Positions 24,084 to 35,620 of a stretch of DNA of 64,000 nt are shown in pieces (position 1 is the stretch's first letter; every line of letters starts with the position of its first letter). Under the pieces are notes generated by a model. The model was not told where the DNA came from. It did not search any database and saw only the letters and a list, made by a program, of their open reading frames with translations. The DNA is taken from NCBI GenBank assembly GCA_037176725.1, contig JAZBRS010000049.1, forward strand, positions 39,424,001 through 39,488,000, read 5' to 3'. A program made the translations under genes and the position numbers. This DNA is from Posidonia oceanica (Eukaryota; Streptophyta; Magnoliopsida; Alismatales; Posidoniaceae).

Positions 24084-25674
24084 CACAGCGAGTGGCGACA
24101 TTCTGCAACTCAGACCATCGCTTGAAACATTCCTGCACGGCCGCTGCCGGTCGTCGCCGACCTCCGTCACCCTGCCACCCCGTCCCCTTGCCACTTAATC
24201 CCATACTACCGCCACGCGCTAGGTGCCAAAGCCCACTTACTTCCCTAGCACCGCGTCCACTCCTCGCCGGCGTCCTTCCGGCTCACCTCGCAGTCGCTGA
24301 CCGGCCGCCTGCAACCCTTGCCACCGACGACCTTTGCTGTCCTTCCCTACACGCCATTTACTTCCTCGACTTCCTAGCCTCCTCACACCAGAGACTGCCA
24401 CCTTCCTTGCCACCGTTGGCTTTGCCAAAGCCAATAGGTGGAGAGGAGAACCCAATTTCAGACCGACGACCCATTTTCCACCATCTCCTCCCATTTTGCC
24501 GCTTGAACACATCGAGCTCTGGCGATTGAGAAGCCTTCCCCAGCACCTCAGCGTCCTCCCAAGCATTCGACATCTTCCTTTAGCCTCCCTGACCATCGCA
24601 TGTGCCTCACCGCAGTCTCGCCGTCCAACTTGAACCCATCGTCGGCCGCACCTCCCACTAGCAATCACAGCAACCACAGCCCACGACACACTTCCACAGC
24701 AATCTCCAAACACTCCTTGCATCCCGTGCATCCTTCCTGCGGTTTCAAACCACCGCGAACAGCCCTACAACTGCCGCACGATGAGCTCACTGCTCCTCCC
24801 AGCCGCTGCCGGCCAACATCGGCTAGAGGCCACACCTCAACGCCGAACGCCCCCAAATCACTCCTGCACCTTCGCCGAATCACCACGAGTACAACCCAAT
24901 CACTCCGAGCACCCGTCATTGCGTCCATCGCCGCAACAACCTCCACGCCGGCGCACTCTGCCGAGCTAGGTCGGGGAGCACGATCGTGCACCCCCGCAGG
25001 TGAGTTATCTCTCCTTTAGCTTCATGACATCCTATGCATGCTTCCTAGCTGGTTATTCGTATTTTATCATGCCTTAATTGCCGTCTTTAGCTTCCTTCTT
25101 CGGCACCGGAGGACTGCCAGGTTAGGCGCCGTCACTAGCGAGGACTAGCCTTATCCTCTGGCTGCTTACTGGCCAGACTTTGGGCCGCTGCTTCGGTCGA
25201 CCTAGAGTCCCGTTTTATTTGTTTTTTTCATGCTTGTGTTGCTGAATATTTACTCTTTATGTTTGCATAGTTAGATCTTTGTTTCGCATAGCCATGGGTT
25301 CCTGATTTAGTCCCAAAGTCGGCTGTTTGGAGCACCTAAGTTGCAGTGCTGTCGCTGGTCTCACCGGCAACTCACCTGCAACTCTTGGTCGTTCCTCCGG
25401 TCAAACTTTGGACCGTCGTATCTTGCGACCTAGGCATACATTTCACTTGTTGTTTGCATGCTTGTAATCCTGACTATGCCATCTACATGTCCATGCATTT
25501 AGTTTGCCATTTCGCATCCATTAGCTAGCTTGTTTTCGGTCATGAAGTCTGTTATTTGAGTAGCACTGTGTATGCCTGTGTTGTCGCTGATATCGATGAC
25601 ATGCTCAGACGCCGCTCACACTAGTGCCTGTAGCTGCTGCTGCTCTGACTAGTGCCATGTGCCTTGCATAGTAC
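24084..25674 (+). mobile_element. Second partial B-type LTR, right piece (continues from 5292)
   Basis: Diverged but collinear with about 3510-4900: Pro-rich-looking C-rich stretch, GAGGCCACACCTCAACGCC, then CTGCCAGGTTAGGCGC (also at 4380-4395). It lacks an LTR start and end. Many short frames are not conserved with the other copy. The right border with the copia fragment is approximate. Confidence 0.55.
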
Positions 25675-26099
25675 CTAGTTCCCGGAGAAGATAGTAAAAC
25701 CACCGGAGATTAGCCATAGTGGATGCCATCGCACAGTACTCTTATTCAGCGCTCGAATTAGTAATGGTAGGCTGCTTGTTTGCTGTCCAGGAGATTAGGT
25801 TGGATCCAAAGAAGAGACAGGTCCCTGTAACTGAGCGCGGTCAGATGGGTCACCGGCCCAATCCGCATCGGAGTACGCAAGCAGCTGCGGCGGAGAGGTA
25901 GAGAAGTGGAGTCCAAGATGCAATGTCCCTTTAACATACCGGAGAATGCGCTTGACTGCTTGGACATGGGACGTTTGTGGTTGTTGAAGAAACTGGGAGA
26001 CATGGTTCACAGCATAAGCAAGGTCCGATCGTGACAAGATAAGGTACTGTAAACCTTCGACAATGCTCCGGTAGATGGTGGAATTAGGCAGCTACTCAC
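25675..26099 (-). pseudogene. Ty1/copia RT-RNase H fragment
   Basis: The minus strand encodes the end of copia RT and RNase H in order: 'YRSIVEGLQYL', 'SDLAYAVNHVSQFLQQP', 'VKRILRYVKGTLH', 'LLAYSDADWAGDPSDR', then after a frameshift 'LISW', a Lys/Gln-Pro-Thr segment and 'EYCAMAS'. The copia hallmarks SDADWAG and the KKQ-T-RSS-EAEYRA-type end are recognisable, the latter degenerate and with a stop in place of Ala. It is cut on the right by LTR C and ends on the left after 'LLREL'. It is a relic, older than C. Confidence 0.85.
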
Positions 26100-26346
26100 T
26101 GTAGACACCCCTTTTTGATAGCCGGAAGTTGGTGATTTCTCCTATAGGCTCGCGTGGATGCTGGAATGGCATTCTTTTTTAAACCAACCGATTTATACCC
26201 CAAAACCAAGCCTAAAACCTTACCTAAATCCCAAGCCCTTGACCCAAGCCTTTTTACACCTTTTTTAACCCTTTCTAAGCCCAAGCCCAAGCCCAAGCCC
26301 ATTACAGCCTTTTGCCTCCTAGGTTTGTTGTACGCTGGAATAGGCA

Positions 26347-28604
26347 GCGTCCAACGTTGGACGCGCCCTGTGCTAGCGTCCAACGTTGGACGCCTTCTGC
26401 TCTAGCGTCTAATGACTCGGTTGCAGCAGCGACTGCTTCGCCCTCTTCGGCTCACCGCTCGTCCACTCCACCGCCTCCCCGCACTTACTACCCGTCTTCT
26501 CTTGCACTCCAGGCCATCCACCACCTTCCAAGGTTGAGTAACTCCATTTACTAGCAATCTTTTCCTCCTCAGCCGATTTCCTGCTCTCTCTTCTCCTCAC
26601 TGCCATCCGCTGTTGATTCCCCTGCCACCTGCGTCTCCGGCGCTACCCTCTGACCTGCCCTGCCACCCTCCTGCCATCCTCGTGGCCTCAGCACACCCAG
26701 AAGCCCTGCCAAGCCTGCCAATTCCCGCCCAAGCCGCTGCCATTTGCAGCAGAACCCATGCACCCATGCACAAAACCATCTCCAAACAGCCTTCTTCCTC
26801 AGCACACACAAACCAGCATAGCCCCCTCCTTTGCAATTCACCACCTCCAGAGTGAAGACCAAAGATCCACCTTCACTTCGGACCCTTCACCGACCTCTCC
26901 CGTGCCCCCAGCCAGCCACGCGAGCTCGCCGGAGTCAGCCTGTCGCCCACTTCCGCAGCGCCGGCGAAGGAGTGCGACATGCCATTTCAAGCCGCAAACA
27001 GGTTAGTCTTCTATCCCTGTAGCTCATGTATGATAGGTTGAATGTTTCCATGCGCTTTCCATGCTTGTTTGCACAGCACACACCCCTCCATCGCTTGGTT
27101 TTCCGACGATGAGGAAGAGGAGGTGGGTGGAGCAATCCACCCGCCTAATCTTGGCACCAAGCATACCACCATGCTTGTTGTCAATCACACTTGCTTGCTA
27201 GCAAGTTTATTTGATGTTTTGGATCGATTTGGCCATTGTTCTTGGCCAAGTGGATCTCCAATGTGTTGGACACCCAATCTGGTGCGTCCAACGTTGGACG
27301 CGGCAGTAGCCACCGTCCAACACCCTGCTTTGTTTGCCTCTGCCCTTGCTTTGCCATGCTTTGCTATTGCTTGTTTCTTTTTGTAAATCTATGCTGCATG
27401 CCTTCTTTACATGCTTTATATGCTTTGCCATGTTTGCCTTCCTTGTTTGATCCATGCCTAAATCATTTTGCATGTTTTAATCTATCTGCTGTCTGCCTGC
27501 GTTGGATGCCTGGGTAAGCCGCGTCCAACGTTGGACGTTGGTTCATCCAACGTCCAACATCTCTACTTGCTCTATTTTGCTGCCATGCTTGCATCTTGCC
27601 GCTTTGTGATGTTTATGCATGATCCATGTATGCTTAGAGATGCTTGGCCCCTATGGCAACCATGCTTAGGCTTGCTAATGCCCTCTTAAGTTTCATGCTT
27701 TCCTTTTCTTGGGTTTTTATCTTTTATTCCTATGCATGCTCTTGCCTTTTTGTTTATCATGGATTAAGTGCTTGGTGAATGCTTCTTTCCTGTTCTGGCA
27801 TGTCTTCAGTAGTTTGCATGATTGTTAAATGGGGTTTAGAGCTGGGCTCCCCCTTAGTGCAGGTAAGTTTGCATGCTCCAACGTTGGACGCTGCTATCAC
27901 CAGCGTCTAACGTCCCTGCTTTTCTTTCTTGGCCTTCTAAGCTTGCATGATGCTCTGATCTGTTTGCTTGCATGATTCCTGTGTTTATATGCTTGCTTAG
28001 CTTCCTTTGCAATTGCTTCTTAGTTTCTATAGATTATATGCTTTCTTTTATGCATGTTCTTGTGCCTCCCAAGGCGTTGTACGCTGCTGTTCCAGGCGTC
28101 CAGCATTGGACGCCGGCTCAGCTCGCGTCCAACGTCCAGGTTGAGCTTTTGGCCTGGCACATGCTACCAGTATTGTTCTCTTGGTTTCTTATGCCTCCTA
28201 TGCTTGCATGCTTAGTCTATGCTTGTCTCCAGTAGTCCAAATGCATGTTCCAATTTTTATTTGTCATTTGTATGCTTATTTTGTCTTGCTGTCTTCTAGC
28301 CTGTGTTGGATGCCAGCCTCTCTGGCGTCTAATGTTGGACGCCATGCCCACGGGCGTCCAACACCCTGCTTGCTTTGGTTCTTGTTCTTAGCTTGCTCCT
28401 TGCTCTGAATCTGCTTCTATTTGGCTCTCATGTTAGCTCTGCATGTCATGCACCCATCTAGCTGCATTTCTGCATTTGCATTGCATCCATATAGCTAGAA
28501 TGCATCTTTTTCCAAAACTTGCATGCTGTCTGCCTCCAGCAGGTGTTGGACGCCAGCAATGGCAGCGTCCAACGTTGGACGCCGCAGTTGCCAGCGTCCA
28601 ACGC
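26347..28604. repeat. Dispersed palindrome GCGTCCAACGTTGGACGC in LTR C
   Basis: Perfect 18-bp copies lie at 26347-26364, 26376-26393, 27284-27301 and 28565-28582. Near-perfect or partial copies are at 27521-27537, 27877-27891, 28096-28113 and 28325-28342. Half-copies (GCGTCCAAC) follow some at short spacing, for example 28354 and 28594. Confidence 0.9.
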
Positions 28605-28656
28605 TTGCAGTTGGCTAAGCGAGATTTTAAAATGCTGATTTTGCTTTGCTCGTCAT

Positions 28657-28845
28657 TTTCCGTGCCTTTGCATTGTTTTCCGCGCCCCTGCATTGTTTTC
28701 CGCGCCTTTGCATCGTTTTCTGCGCTTTCGCCTCGTTTTCCGTGCCTTTGCATTGTTTTCCTTGCCTTTGCATTGTTTTCCGCGCCTTTGCATCGTTTTC
28801 GGTGCTTTCGCCTCGTTTTCCGTGCTTTCGCACCATTTTCCGAGC
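28657..28845 (+). repeat. ~20-bp minisatellite in LTR C
   Basis: About nine units of the type TTTTCCGCGCCTTTGCATCG. Long frames on both strands here are repeat artefacts. Confidence 0.85.
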
Positions 28846-29511
28846 TCGCTTTGGTTTATTCCTTGCATGTCGTTTGCATTGCCTGGTTTTTCCCGCAGTT
28901 TTGTTTTATCGCCTGCATTTGCATTAGGGCTATGATGCTTACTGCCTAGGAGTTCTCACGAACCAGGGTTCGCCCAGTTCGGAACACTAGCAACGCTGCT
29001 GAGCACATAGATAGCACGTTTATTTCCCATGCATAGCAGGTAGACATTCATTGCATTTAGGCATTAGGCTAGCACTTCCTTGCATTAGCGCGCGAGATTG
29101 CCTAAGAAAGACCGACTCTTGGACGTATCGGGGGTGCCTAACACCTTCCTCGTGTGTAACAGGAGTCCTTGCCCTTTCTCTTGGCCCGCATCGACCTTTC
29201 CTTCATCCTAGGCACGAGTCATAGCATAGCGTAGCATAGCATCGCATTGTGTTGCATCGCATCCCTTTGCTCCTCCTTGCATCCAATTTTGCATGTCTTT
29301 TCATGTATTACCCTCGATTTTCCCTGTCTCCCAACTTAATAGACCCGGTGGCGACTTCGATTTGTCTTATCATTTCTTTTTCTTCTTTTTGCCAGCGTTT
29401 CCGAGTCAAGTTTCTTCCCTCGAATCCTGTCGCATATAGTGATCCTATTTTGATCGGTGCACGCGAGCTTTGGCATCATGCATGGACAATCAGAATTCAG
29501 GATTACTACAG

Positions 29512-29529
29512 TGGCGACTCCGCTGGGGA
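29512..29529 (+). other. Primer binding site of element C
   Basis: TGGCGACTCCGCTGGGGA, identical to A's site, lies one base after the LTR. A partial copy (TGGCGACTTC) is inside the LTR at 29349-29358. Confidence 0.88.
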
Positions 29530-30120
29530 GATGGGAATCATCAGCGGATGCTCCGCTGAAGATTCCGGACTTCGGCTTTCATCTTGGCCTTCTTGCTGCT
29601 TGCTTTTGTGCTTTGTTTGCCTTTTGCTTCTGCTTGCCTTGCTTGCTTACCTGCCTGCTTGTTTATTTATCTGCTTTATGTCATGATTGCTTGCGCTGCT
29701 TTATTTTCCTGCATCACATGTCTAAATAACTGCTTGGCACCATACATGCTTTTCGTGTGATATGTGTTTTGTTTTACACAAATACTATGCCACTGCACAC
29801 GCACATGCCATATATGCCTGCTTTTGACATGATAAGTGTTTCTTTTTCACTATCATGACCGCGTACACTTGCACATGCCATGCCCATACCTTTTGCCTTG
29901 CTATGTGAATTGCTTGCATGCCATGACTCCTTGTTTCTCTCCCATTTCGCATATGCCATGCCTAGGATAGTAGAAACTTGCTTGCTTCCCTCTCATTTAA
30001 TCTAAAAGCCACAATAAAGCGAAGCAATAACATCTAAGCACAACTAGAGCCAAAACTTGCAATTTTCCCCTTGGTTAATAAAACGCAAGTAAAACGCTCT
30101 AAAGCATTTGCATCAGCATT

Positions 30121-30450
30121 TTAGAAAGCATGCATTCTTCTCATCTGAGTCTGCCCACAGTCTGAGAAGGATAGTCCCAGTCTCTTTCCCCCAACGCTTT
30201 GGCGTGGTGTAAGCAGATCGGTCTGTCCCCCTTGTCCAGGGGTCGCGTTGGTGTTATTGGAGGGTACCACTCATGCTTCTAGCAGGGTCGAGGCCACCAA
30301 TGCACCACCCATTATACCTGAGCTTTGGCAGGGTCGAGACGGGAGCCTTTTTTCTGATCTAGAGTCTGCATAATTCTATTACCCATGAGTGCGTCCTGGT
30401 AGGTCATCTACTCGGGACATGCATGGTGAGAGAGCGCATATTAGGACATT
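30121..30450 (+). other. Conserved Tat leader block in element C
   Basis: Same block as 10700-11020. It includes GTCGGT/TCTGTCCCCCTTG-type and GCACCACCC words and the closing GTGAGAGAGCGCAT. Confidence 0.8.
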
Positions 30451-30658
30451 CATCTGCATCATGCCACCCCTAATAACTCTTTTTATCCAACCTCTAACGT
30501 GTTTATTTGTTTTGCCGGTAGGTGTGGGTTCCTTCAGCTAGGATCCTGAGCGTTCCTCTCTGTCTCTGAGCTGTTTGTCGCCTCCGACAGTAGCTCTCCT
30601 TAGGTCTTGTGTCCCTGCCTTCAGCCGCAGACCTGTTTGCTTTCACTCGCCGTCTGCT

Positions 30659-32088
30659 ATGGCCTAGCATACCGGCGAGCCTCCATCCTCTTTGGCGTCA
30701 GGGGAGATACCGACTTCGGTCTCTCCTTCCCCTGCTTTGACATCCCTTGTCTCCTCTCCACTTCTGGTGTAGGAGACTTCCCAGCCCCTTTATCTGGATC
30801 AAGGGTCGATCCTAGCCGACTTGGAGCTTGTCACCTAGTCTGCTGCGGTGACCGCCACTCGGGCTCCAGGAGCGTCGCCTTCTGTTCCATCTCAGGGCCT
30901 TCCCATCTCAGGAATCCAGCCTTCTGCGGCTGCTCCTTGCGTAGGATCCACTCCTATTGCTTCCTTGGTTTCTGCGCCTCCTCTGGTGGATACCTCTTCG
31001 CGTCCCGGCCCATCGGTCAATGCTTTCTTTGCCTTGCAAGCGCAGCATTTATTGGCTAAGATCGATAGGCTGTGAAGCATGGCTCTCGCACTCGACCCGA
31101 CTATGGCCTGCTCTTCCCGCCCAACCCCTGAGGTTCCGGTGCCACCTTCTGTAGCCCTGCAGGCACACTACACTGCACCCTCGCCCTTTCCATCGCCCCG
31201 GCTCCTCACAGCTCCGGCGATAGGGGCGCATCATCAGCCCCCTGCACCTGCACAACACTTTGCACAGCATGCAACTCCATCCTCTGGTGGCCAGTCTTCT
31301 GGATTGGCAGGAGCACAGCACCCCTCAGGCCTGTTGCCCGGCACCATGCCGGTGCAACAGCTGCTGCTCCCCCGCACTGCACAGCATGTTATCTATCCAT
31401 CTTCTTTGCATCAGATTCAGGCTCCTGCATTCATAGCACCGCACTTTGCACCCTCGCACGGGTATGCTGGCCCTCACGCTACGACACCAGGTGGCGTGAC
31501 GGTGGATCCGGAGGAGCGCTCTCGCGCGACCCGCACAACATACGTGGTCCCTGCCTCTGCTGCACAACCATCGCCAGCAGCAGCCTCAGACACCTTCCTT
31601 ACCAGGTTGGACGATTTAGAGAGAGCACTTCGTCAAGTGCAAGGCCAGGACCGCCAGCCTTACCAGTTTCACGACCTCTGTCTCTTTCCCGAGGCCACAC
31701 TCCCTTCGAAGTTCTGCATCCCGGACTTTGATAAATATGATGGTAGAGGCTGCCCCATCTCGCATCTGAAGGCATATTACGGGGACCTTGCTCAACTTCA
31801 GGCTAACGAAAGGCTCCTTATCTGCCTGTTCCAGAAGAGTTTGACCGGCCCCGCGCTCAGGTGGTTCACGTCCCTTGACACGGCTGCGGTTCAAACTTGG
31901 ACTGGTCTTTCTCGGGCTTTCCTTGAGCAATATGCTTTCAACCTCGACTTGATCCCCAAGAGGGAGGATCTCGTCACCATCCGGCAGAGGCCCCAAGAGC
32001 CATTCGGGGAGTATGTCGGTCGCTGGCGCTCCACAGCCTTCTAGGTCAGGGATAGACCTTCCGAGGAGGATTCTATCGAGATGATCGT
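30659..32088 (+). pseudogene. gag: Gag of element C, 5' part, cut by element E
   Basis: One frame runs from an ATG at 30659 to the junction at 32088. The first part is Pro/Ser/Ala-rich. The capsid-like core follows: 'YQFHDLCLFPEATLP', 'IPDFDKYDGRGCP', 'LLICLFQKSLTGPALRWF', 'FGEYVGRWR'. These match D's gag closely, as expected for Tat gag (retrotransposon gag domain). In-frame stops occur at 30665, 30770, 30836, 31073 and 32042; four are TAG and one TGA, at positions where CAG or CGA is plausible, and the last replaces a Gln kept in D. The frame is lost in sequence unrelated to gag at about 32088, exactly where LTR E begins. The zinc knuckle and pol are not in the window. Confidence 0.85.
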
Positions 32089-32988
32089 TGTGGATATGGG
32101 GTTTTGTGGAGGAGAAGGTGAAGATGATGGATGGGAGGTTTTGTGGGAAGAAGAAGGCTTCTTTTTGGCTCCCTCTTTTGCTCGCTCTATCTTCTCTTTC
32201 TCGAGATTCCCCTTCTTTGTATCCGACTCCGTCACTCCACGTGTGATGGAATCGGTGTGATCGCCACTCTCGGTTCGCTTTCGCCGGCCCTCGAGACGCC
32301 TTTAGGGAGATGTAGTGTGGTTGCACGTTCAGCTACCTTGGGACAACGCCAGCATTGTCCAAGGGTGCCCGTGTTTGGTAAGCTCTTTCTTCCTTCTTCC
32401 TCCTTGTATGACAAACGTTAGCAAAGCAAAACAAACAAGACAATATAAAAATGGATCAATATGTGTAGTAAAGAAAGAAAAGAAATCTAGAGTTAGTAGA
32501 ACTGAAAGTAAAGAAAACGTAGTGAGATACGTACCCGAGGGGTTTGATCCCCCTGGTTGCAAATGAAAGAGATGTATGCCTAGTTAAAAGTATATGAACT
32601 TGAAATAAGAATGCTTGATTATACTACGGAATTAAACAGGCAATATCAGAAATAAAAAAAAGAGAAATGAACGAAATAGAGTCTCCTCTGTCTATGCACA
32701 AGGTGCAAACTGTGTTGGCATGAAGCCAACAACGACAAAAGGATCCTCAATCTTTTTCTAAGACTCTCCTTCTTTCAAAAACTCTCTTCTCTTTTCAATT
32801 CTTGAGGACCTCACTTCTCTAAGATTTTTAATCTCAAGAGCATGTGAGTTCCAAAAGTTTCCTAGCTTCTTTTCTCTCTCAAAATTCCAGCCTTTAACAC
32901 TGTGGGGGTACCCTTGCTTTTATAGAAGCAAGGGAGGAACAAAAAAGGACACAAATGCCAAGTCAGCAGAGTTTCCTGTTTCAGAAGT

Positions 32989-33016
32989 GTTATACGCTGG
33001 AAAACCAGCGTATAAC
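32989..33016. repeat. Perfect 12-bp inverted repeat in LTR E
   Basis: Arms GTTATACGCTGG and CCAGCGTATAAC are separated by AAAA. They overlap the palindrome TATAACGTTATA at 33011-33022. Confidence 0.92.
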
Positions 33017-33235
33017 GTTATAAGCGAGAGAACTCATGTATAACGACCTCCAAGGCATAACTGCTAGGATCAGAGAAGATTCTCCAATTAAGGAGTCTTT
33101 AAGTGCGATTAAACTCGACTTTGATGGCTTTGACCGGTCAATAGGTTCCAAAGAAGGCAAAAAAACCTGATTTCTGGATTAGGCAAAATAAGGAAAGCTT
33201 TGGCTGACTGGGTTGCCACGTTGGACCTTGGAAAG

Positions 33236-33303
33236 CCAGCGGCCAATGTTAGCCGCTAGAAAACCAGCGGCCAACGTTGTACGCTGAGAATCCAGCGGAC
33301 AAC
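33236..33303. repeat. Further AACGTT-type palindromes in LTR E
   Basis: 33239-33256 (GCGGCCAATGTTAGCCGC) and 33268-33285 (GCGGCCAACGTTGTACGC) are flanked by CCAGCG boxes. Confidence 0.85.
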
Positions 33304-33511
33304 ACCCTTAATCAGTTTGACTTTCAAATTTGGTCAGGACGTGAAGAACACTCAGGTTGCCAACATTTGGGGCTTAGAAAGTATAGCATTTTGGACTTGA
33401 GAGGAACATTTAGCTCAAGTGAGATTCAGAAATGGGTGGAAGGCCTCTAAAAGTAACCTAATGCAAGAGACTATCCTAACATGAAGGGAGTGTCAAAACG
33501 GAGTATCTATA

Positions 33512-33526
33512 GATTGCCCCTCCTTG
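33512..33526 (-). other. Polypurine tract of element E
   Basis: The minus strand reads AAGGAGGGGCAATC directly before the LTR start, comparable to GGGAGGGGCATC in A and D. Confidence 0.75.
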
Positions 33527-33697
33527 AAGATGGCTTCGACACGAAGCTATTTACAATGCGAGACGATACCCTCGTGTGGCGCTACCTGGTGGTCCTAAAT
33601 GAAATCCAATGCCTGCAGCCACCAGACTTGGATGGGACACAAAGATGGTCGGTTAAAGAAACACGACCAAGGAGATTGCTCAAGGGGAACAAACTAA

Positions 33698-33893
33698 CGA
33701 CATGCCACGGGGAAGACCCGTGGGGGTCAAGCTAAAGGACACTGCCGCGGGGATGGCCCGCGGGGGTCAAACTAAAAGACATGCTACGGGGATGGCCCGC
33801 AGGGGTCAAACTAAATGACATGCTACGGGGATGGTCCGCAGGGGTCAAACTAAAAGACATGCTACGGGGATGGCCCGCAGGGGTCAAACTAAA
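33698..33893. repeat. 39-bp tandem repeat, five units, in element E
   Basis: Units read ACATGCTACGGGGATGGCCC then GCAGGGGTCAAACTAAAAG, with decreasing divergence to the right. Confidence 0.9.
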
Positions 33894-34136
33894 AGGATGG
33901 ATAGCTAATGATTTCGACGACCACTCAATGCAAATGCACTACAATGCGAATGCAGTACAATGCGCTATGCATGGATGCGTGCTGACGGGAATGCAAAAGG
34001 GGTCATGATATGCAATGCATGACCCTAGGTAATGAGGTTCCTCCATCATCGCCGGCTTTAATTTGTATACCGGGTTGGCTCAGGAATTTTTCTCACCACC
34101 CAAGGCAGACTGACACATGCGTGAATGCAATTTGTC

Positions 34137-34500
34137 ATGATCAGGTGCCCTTTCCTCGAGTGTAGCCTACACTCTCCCAGGGGACCGTCGTCTCATGATA
34201 CGCGGGTTGGTGAGTGAGAGGCCCATGATGCTCCCAGGCAAAAGGGGAAATGATCTCTTCTCTGCCGACCGCGTTGGCTCTATTCGTCACAATTAGGTGT
34301 CCCTTTATTGAATGTTGCCTACATTCTCGACAAAGACTGTCATCTTGTAACTCAGAATCAATGAACGATGAGTTCATTGATATCGTTGGTGTTATTCGTC
34401 AGAATCAAGTGTCCTTTCATTGAATGTTGCCTACATTCTCGGTGGGGACCATCATCTTCTAACTCGAGAGTTAGTGAACAGGGGGTTCACTAATACCGTT
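34137..34500. repeat. ~100-150-bp tandem repeat with hairpins, three units, in element E
   Basis: Each unit has a conserved start (GTGTCC...TGTTGCCTACATTCTC). Stems include GTGTAG-C-CTACAC, GAATGT/ACATTC (twice), AACGAT/ATCGTT, CTAACTC/GAGTTAG and GTGAAC/GTTCAC. Confidence 0.8.
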
Positions 34501-34514
34501 GGTTTTGCTTTGTT

Positions 34515-34668
34515 GACCCGGTCATGCTCCGGGGTTCTTTTTTTGCCGATTGGTTTGCTTTGTTTGTCCGGTTGTGCTCCGGGGTTTGCTTTGTTTGTCC
34601 GGTTGTGCTCCGGGGCTTGCTTTGTTTGTCCGGTTGTGCTACGAGGCTTGCTTTGTTTGTCCGGTTAT
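34515..34668. repeat. ~37-bp tandem repeat in element E
   Basis: Four units of GTCCGGTTGTGCTCCGGGG plus TTTGCTTTGTTT; each has CCGG pairs able to fold. Confidence 0.85.
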
Positions 34669-35615
34669 TGTAACGACCCAAGTCGTTACCAACAAAACCT
34701 ATAGCCCAACAAATTTAAAATTTAATTAAATACAATATTTTACAATAAACCACTGGGCTGAAACAATATCAATGCCACGAGTCTGCAGTGGACAGCTATG
34801 TGACTCCCTCTATATACACTACACTCCAAACCAGCTAATCATCTGCACCTGAAAATCAAACAAGCACAAGTGAGTGACCTAGAAATCGTCACCCAGCACA
34901 CACCTCGCAAAAACCACGCGAGAAACCAACGTAAAGCCTCAAATACGGTACAACCGGCTAAATCCCTAAAATCTGGGTCCACAACAAGCAATATAAATAA
35001 TAAAACACCCTTCCTAAAGCCCACAAGCTAAAACCAGGGAAGACAGGAGTTTCCAGAAATATAAATCACAAAGCCACGGTCCACCGGCCCAAAACCTCAA
35101 AACCACACAAAACCCTCCAACCCCTCAGGCTGGGAAAACACTCGGCCCACTGGCCAAGACAAGGCGGAAATACCTTGCAGAACTAAAGCTCAATCAAATA
35201 TAATGGCCCATCGGCCTAAAGCTCAAACCAAAATCACATGCCACAACTAGGCGGGAAAATATCTGGCCGAATACGGCCCAAAACACAGACCACAAACTCA
35301 TGCCATACACAGGCGGCAAGCAACTGGCCCAATATGACCCCAAACAACAGCAAAACTCACAAAGCCCGAAACTCAGGCAAAGCTCAAGGCCTAATACGGC
35401 CAGCAACAACAAAACACAGCCCCACGGGCACAAAAATCACAACTGACCGTATTGCCTGGCGCCAAGCAACCGATCTGGCCTCAAGCAGTAGCCAGGGAGT
35501 CACCCCTGCAGCTCACTGTACTGCCACGGACACCCGTCCTGTGGAGGAGCATGTCCGTCTCGGCATCTCGTCACTAGAGACGCCTCAAAAGCAATCCCTC
35601 ACCAGGGAAGCTACT
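34669..35615. mobile_element. LTR F (non-Tat gypsy type), left piece
   Basis: It starts TGTAACGACCCAAGTCGTTACC. Together with 61970-63983, after removing D, it makes a ~2.96 kb TGTAAC...GTTACA unit, the end pattern common in chromovirus (Del/Tekay-like) LTRs. Orientation is probably minus (start TGTAACACCTGGG at 63983). No PBS or PPT is recognised at either border and no flanking duplication is seen. It could be a solo LTR with a decayed duplication. Confidence 0.6.
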
Positions 35616-35620
35616 CACCC
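35616..35620. repeat. Target-site duplication of element D, left copy (CACCC)
   Basis: CACCC is repeated at 61965-61969. Confidence 0.92.

Larger units (their letters stand above)
26100..29510 (+). mobile_element. 5' LTR of element C (3,411 bp)
   Basis: It starts TGTAGACACCCCTTTTTGAT and ends GGATTACTACA, followed by a PBS. The U3 half carries at least eight copies of a palindrome around AACGTT. A ~20-bp minisatellite sits at 28657-28845, and the conserved Tat LTR block at 29091-29170. Its partner 3' LTR is not in the window, so no duplication can be checked. Confidence 0.88.
32089..33511 (-). mobile_element. 3' LTR of element E (1,423 bp)
   Basis: On the minus strand it starts TATAGATACTCCGTTTTGAC, a decayed form of the Tat LTR start TGTAGACACCCC, preceded by a PPT. 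The end was placed at TG (32089), because C's gag stops matching there. It is short compared with the other LTRs. It has a repeated AACGTT-centred palindrome. Exact ends are inferred from one copy only. Confidence 0.7.
33512..34668 (-). mobile_element. Element E internal 3' untranslated region
   Basis: This non-coding region lies between the PPT and the start of F. It contains three tandem arrays (33698-33893, 34137-34500 and 34515-34668). No protein was recognised. The rest of E is not seen in the window; it is either beyond F or lost. Confidence 0.65.

Noticed and set aside
28443..28949. Open frames over LTR C minisatellite
   Set aside because: Repeat-generated on both strands, no conserved domain.
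32131..32566. Short frames at the C/E junction
   Set aside because: They lie in LTR E or cross the junction; no similarity to gag or any known protein.
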